This document shows positions 59,480 through 64,000 of a DNA stretch of 64,000 nucleotides, in pieces. Location: contig JAIUCV010000276.1 in assembly GCA_026724425.1 (NCBI GenBank), forward strand, positions 62,001-126,000. Reading direction: 5' to 3'. This stretch comes from Erythrophleum ivorense. Lineage: Eukaryota > Streptophyta > Magnoliopsida > Fabales > Fabaceae. Every line of letters starts with the position of its first letter. The first letter of the stretch is position 1. A program made the translations under genes and the position numbers. The notes below the pieces were generated by a model, which worked only from the letters and a program-made list of their open reading frames with translations, did not search any database and was not told the origin of the DNA.

Positions 59480-61342
59480 AAAAGTATACTTAACTAGTAG
59501 GGATATGTGTGGTGCCACTTATGTGTCTTAAATTGCTTTTATGTGTACTTAAGACTTGAATAGACTTAATGATGCCAAAAGTCTTTAATAAAAGTAAGGA
59601 TGAGCTAAAAGCCCCTTAGTATGGGTAAGACAAGCAAAAGTTTTAAGAGGAGTGAGACTTAGTCAAAAGTCCTAAAGTAAATGGATAAGGTAAATCCAAA
59701 AGTCCTGAGAGAGGTGGGTGAGGCTAACCGAGGTCTTGAGACTCTACTTGATATATTTAAAACCTTATGAAATAGAATCAGGTTCTTGATATGCATATGT
59801 AACTCATAGACCATGCATGGCATTCCTTTGCATGAAGTTATATCCATCATGTATGATAGAAAGTGTATAAGGCTATTAAGATTCTTTAAATCTCACTTCC
59901 TCCCTATTACTTAACATGTTTAGGTGGACCAAATGAGCAAAGAGATTGAGACCACCAAGCTTGAAAAGAAGATATTGACAAAAGAATCATGTCTCTAGCC
60001 ATTTTGTAACTATTTAGTTATCAAATGATGAAATCTCATTATGTATATATTGTATAGACACTTGAATATATGTAAATATATAGATATATGATGTATATAT
60101 GAGAATTAAAAGTATATGAATGAAATTAGAGGTTTTTGATATTGAAATACATGGTTGTGCCCTTAAAAACTTGTGCTTATGAACAAGTGGGATAGTGATT
60201 TTGTGATGTATGGATATTTGGACTCCTTAGACAAGTTTAATTACCTATTTTGAAGCTTTCCCACATGCCCAATTGGTTTTGGTTTTAAGGGAAGACCATT
60301 TGGCACTTAAATGAATCATTTTGGGATAAAAATGACCTATTTTGTGAGTTGAACCCTAACCTAACCAAATGAGCGATTTTGAGGCTGAGATTTTGTACAC
60401 ATATAGATCTCATATAGATCTTTTTGTTGGTCCAAGAACTGCATTATTTAGAGGTTGATATAATTTCTTATGATTTTTCAAAATTCATATTAGAAATTAG
60501 TTTTGGTTTGGATACTGATCACATGAGCAGATTCCATTTTCATGTCATCTGAGGGACAAATGAGATCCAAGGGTTATGGAATGTTATATGGAAAAAGTAG
60601 ACATTCACAGTGAGCTATAGTAACTTGAAGCACCTCATTTAGAGGTCTATAGAGAGAGAAGTGAATTTTTGAAATTCTGCATTAGAACCAGTAACGCTAA
60701 CTCACCTTGGGTACTATTTCATTATAATTCAATATCTAAACGAGCTTAACGTGATTTGAACTATTTTGTCTATAAAGTTAACATCCATAGCTTTTAAAAA
60801 TGGTATGGTTTTTTTGGGTTTTTATTTTTTTGGAATTAGTTATGAATTTTTGAAATTCATATGAGTAACCTATGATAACAAACTAGGGCAGCCAAACCTT
60901 TAGTGCTTTTCTATTGTCAAACGTGGTGCAGCTAGGTTCTCATGGCCTACCCTATAGTTGACATCCATAGCTTTCTAGAAAGCTATCATTTGCTTAGTTT
61001 GGATATTTCTAGAATTAATTATAATTTTTCAAAGTTGGTGGTAGAAATTTGAATTTTGGACTCGAGGTAAAAACTCTATTTTTCTAATGTGTGGCTCCTA
61101 ACTTGAAATGTATAGAATGTTTTACACTAGTTATCACTTATTTAGATAGAATATGAGTCAGAGATGATGTTGGGGTGTCCATGAGATCCATGGAGAAAAA
61201 TTTGAATAGTTAAAGTGCTATGCAACGCTATAATAATCCATGATTTCAATCCATTTTCCTTGAAATTATGTATGAGCCATGTATGACACACGTATGGGGT
61301 ATAATGCATGGGAAAGTGAGGCTAAAGTAATATGGTGTTATA

Positions 61343-61866
61343 TTTTTAGTATCAGAGCTTCGGTTCAGGCATTTTAAGGTGGGTTACAGCATGAGGATGT
61401 GACTTGTTATATTTATGCATCAAATATGGATGATTTGAGTGTGAAGATGTGGTGTATATTCATATTGGTCTTAAAATATGTTAATGTCATTTTAGAATTA
61501 TGGTAAACACATGGAGAGGTAGAGACAGGCCTCCCAGAACAGTTGGACTAGAGCCTAGAGAGGCTAGGGCTGAGCTAGTGATCCAATGACCGGAGCCTTA
61601 CAAGCTATTATGGCTCGCCTTGATCAACAACAAGCAATGATAATGCAATTATAAGAGAAGCTTGCACATAGAGATATTGAGAGGCCTACTCCTCCTCTGA
61701 GCACCCACATACCTCTCAGATTCCACCAACTCAAACACCTTCCATCCCGGAGCAACCTTCCATAAGACAAGTCATAGCTCAGTTTAGAAAATTTAGGCTT
61801 CTTACCTTTGACAAGGAGTTTAAAACAGAAAAAATAGAGACTTGGATTATGCAGTTAGAGATATAG
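61343..61866 (+). pseudogene. gag: Family B element: PBS remnant and gag stub
   Basis: Directly after the family B LTR, TAGTATCAGAGC (61347-61358) is a PBS with the first bases changed from TGG. Gag begins at ATG 61500 (MVNTWRGRDRPP) and parallels the Tekay gag: the text around 61590-61650 matches 51945-52015, and the CAGTTTAGAAAATTTAGGCTT word matches 52205-52225. It has stops and frame changes. The sequence ends abruptly at about 61866 before the capsid core, and no pol or 3' LTR follows. Confidence 0.85.
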
Positions 61867-62010
61867 AAGTAGCTATTTTAGCATTTCATCTCTTTCTCCT
61901 TTCTTTCTTGTAAAGCTAAACCCCCTTTGTCTTCTGCCAATTAATGAGCATCGATGTGAGACATAGAAGTAGCTATTTTAGCATTTTGTCTCTTTCTCCT
62001 TTCTTTCTTG
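61863..62010 (+). repeat. 48-bp direct repeat with 100-bp period
   Basis: ATAGAAGTAGCTATTTTAGC... occurs at 61863-61910 and 61963-62010 with two differences. The spacer holds TGAGCATCGATGTGAGAC. The first copy begins at the break of the gag stub, so the repeat may mark the junction of a rearrangement. Confidence 0.88.
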
Positions 62011-63440
62011 ATCATATCCAACACATTTTTGTTCACATTATTTTAGCTTTTGATAATCCATTAATATTTTTTAGGAATACAATTTGCTCAAAATAAAAAA
62101 AATTAAGGAATTAAGTACTGAATTGTTTTATAATTTGATTTTTAATTAAAATATACAACTTTTATGTATTTTTTATTCAATTAAAATTGTTCCATGTCTT
62201 TTAACTGAATATTTTACATAAAAATATTTTTACATTATTAGTAATCTAACAATTGAACAATTAAATTATTAATATAATACTTGTATCCAATCAATAATTG
62301 GTTCAATTTTAAAAACTATAATTTTTTCATTAACAGTATTCTTGTTTTTTAGCTTTGTATGGTTGGCTTGCATAAGGACAACACATAATAATACTCACAT
62401 TTTAGTTGCAAGAAAACATCAGATATAATAAAAGCTTTTTACTCATCATTAAAAGTATAAATCATCGTTGTTGGGATAAAAATAGTTGTATCAAAGTTGC
62501 AAGAAAACAGTACAGAAATTTATATCAAAATAGCAAATCAACCAAAATTCTTAAATACCATTTAGTGTATTTACATGCAATTTAGGATTTGGTTTCTACA
62601 ATCCCCAGGTCCTTGAAAATTATCATTCCAACACTCAATGCCTATTTTAGCTTATAGCATAACCCAATAAATAGTAAACATGAATGAGATAAGGCGCCCA
62701 ATACAACAGTTCTCTTGTAATAAATCACTAAGGAAGGCTACTCACCAATTTCCAAACTCAATACTCTGCATGCTGATTTGACTCAAAGAAGATTGATGTA
62801 AGAGGTAGTTTGCTGGCAAATAAAGGCCACAACAAAATCGTAAGGGAGGCAAGCTGGACTCAACCCTTCCAATTTTCCTTCTTAATCCAAATGCTCACTT
62901 TCAACTTAGCAAAATAAAGGAACAAAAACATCCAATACTCCAGAAGGGACAATTGAGGTCATACACTTGGAATAGAGTTTTCTGGGAAATTTTGTAAGAA
63001 TTCCAGTACCAAATATCACCTCAGAGTGTGCACTCAATGATACAGAATCTTTTTTTTTTTTCCTTTTAATATGCATATATTATCTTGACTAGTTTCTGTT
63101 TATAGTTTTTCAGATCAAGATACTTAAACTGCATGTGCTTAATAGATTGTGAATTAGCGATATCAATAATTTTAGTTTTCAAAGATTAAGAATGAATGTT
63201 TCAAATTAAAGTGAATTTTTAGAGACAGAAAACAAGCATATTTGTAATTCTTTTTAAGCTGGTTATGATTACCAATGAAGTGGCAATGTGGAAAACTGCG
63301 AGTGACATACGGGGGCAAGTTTCAAAGTGATATAACGAAGCAGTAGTAGTGTTGAGAGTTGAGACTATAAGACTAGGTATATTTTTAACTAGATACATTG
63401 TATGTTCCATTAATGGGTAATTAGAATATGTTTAAAATAC
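62011..63440. other. AT-rich unassigned DNA
   Basis: No gene or known repeat was recognised. A T-run occurs at 63050-63065. The part at 62600-63000 is less AT-rich but has no open frame of note. Confidence 0.45.
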
Positions 63441-63566
63441 ATAAGAAAGTTACAACGTTTGCTAAGCATGTTATTGAAGTTAATGAGACAATTAAAATGT
63501 TTACTTAGCAAGTTATCTAAGTTAATAAGAAAGCTACAATGTTTATTCAATATTTTACTGAAGTTA
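63441..63566 (+). repeat. 42-bp minisatellite, three units
   Basis: Three consecutive 42-bp units start at 63441, 63483 and 63525, each beginning ATAAGAAAG-like and ending GAAGTTA-like. Because 42 is divisible by three, the small frame 63459-63665 runs through the repeats, which explains it without a gene. Related units recur at 63779-63880. Confidence 0.85.
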
Positions 63567-63778
63567 ATAAAAAATAAAAAAAGAAAAATTATGTTTAAAG
63601 ATCAAAAAGTAAAAAAATTTATTTTTAAAAACCTGTTACTACTAGATTCAATTATTTATCACTAAATTTAGTAATAATTATCCTAAAACAAATGATAACA
63701 AGTCTTTAAAAATAATATTTTTTTACTTTTAGGTCTTTTATTATAATTCTTTTAAAGATGAAATGTTTACTAACTTCA

Positions 63779-63880
63779 ATAAGAAAGTTACAATCTTCGC
63801 TCCATATGTTACTAAAGTTAGTAAGAAGGATACAACATTTACTCAACACGTAAAAATAATAAGAAAGTTACATTGTTTTA
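63779..63880 (+). repeat. 42-bp minisatellite, second cluster
   Basis: Units related to 63441-63566 start at 63779, 63821 and 63859 (spacing 42 then 38), with the words ATAAGAAAGTTACAAT and ACTAAAGTTA. The two clusters are separated by about 210 bp of diverged AT-rich DNA, so a longer array may have decayed in the middle. Confidence 0.75.
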
Positions 63881-63974
63881 AGGCGTGTTTATATTTTTTT
63901 TGTTGTCTAATACGAGATTAATCAGGTCAAGGCACCATTTTGCTCGTGTCTAAATTGAATTGTGATTATATATA

Positions 63975-63992
63975 ATATATATATATATATAT
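63975..63992. repeat. AT dinucleotide microsatellite
   Basis: A run of about nine AT units near the window end. Confidence 0.9.
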
Positions 63993-64000
63993 GGAATATG

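Larger units (their letters stand above)
46236..61342 (+). mobile_element. Family B LTR (5' LTR of a truncated element), host of two insertions
   Basis: Family B LTR in three blocks: 46236-46340, 47561-48711 and 59485-61342, together about 3.1 kb and ending GGTGTTATA. It is interrupted by a family A solo LTR (46341-47555, TSD AAAAC) and by the complete Tekay element (48712-59479, TSD AAAAG). Unlike the other family B copies it is followed by a primer-binding-site remnant and gag, so it is a 5' LTR. Its first 250 bp are replaced by unrelated sequence. Confidence 0.82.

Noticed and set aside
63459..63665. 68-codon Leu/Lys-rich frame
   Set aside because: It is produced by the 42-bp minisatellite, whose unit length is a multiple of three.

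Overview
This window is plant nuclear DNA from gene-poor, repeat-dense (probably pericentromeric) chromatin. The evidence is Tekay/Del-type chromovirus LTR retrotransposons primed by initiator tRNA-Met, an RTE-type LINE, an old endogenous caulimovirid (florendovirus/petuvirus-like) and a broken plant mobile domain (PMD) gene. I think it is a woody eudicot, but the species cannot be read from the sequence. I see no intact host protein-coding gene, tRNA, rRNA or CRISPR array.

The layout is best read as nested insertions, most of them proven by 5-bp target-site duplications (TSDs). At 1-445 lies the end of an LTR. A PMD pseudogene (1080-1295 plus 5020-6230) is split by a 3.7-kb solo LTR (1296-5019). 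A T-rich/CT-rich unclassified repeat (7666-10810 and 17539-18915) is split by a solo LTR of family A (10811-17538), which itself holds a solo LTR of family B (12259-16118). From about 21.7 to 45.4 kb runs a decayed endogenous pararetrovirus. It is interrupted first by a near full-length RTE LINE (24376-33997, 14-bp TSD), which carries a family B solo LTR (25930-32422), which carries a family A solo LTR (28879-31644): four levels deep. The same virus copy is interrupted again by a solo LTR (36689-44303) that holds another (39763-43640).

From about 46.2 to 61.9 kb lies the 5' part of a family B element (LTR, primer-binding site, gag stub). It holds a shortened family A solo LTR (46341-47555) and a structurally complete Tekay element of 10,768 bp (48712-59479, TSD AAAAG, two 2,931-bp LTRs, PBS, gag, protease, RT, RNase H, integrase with chromodomain, PPT). 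That element's LTRs differ by only about 2 % by eye, yet its coding region carries nine disabling lesions, so it looks like a copy mobilised in trans.

The most unusual signal is an array of nine or more palindromic GCTATAGC-type octamers in the family A LTRs, just upstream of the TATA-like box. Offsets between octamers (0, 22, 61, 73, 119, 140, 162, 183, 205) are the same, to within a base or two, in six copies in this window even though the linkers have diverged. The main block repeats at alternating 21 and 22 bp, about two helical turns. One copy (46063-46231) sits beside a family B LTR instead. Families A and B share their downstream LTR body, PBS and gag but have unrelated U3 starts, so the array appears to be a swappable promoter module.

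The right end (62011-64000) is AT-rich DNA with a 42-bp minisatellite and no recognisable gene.
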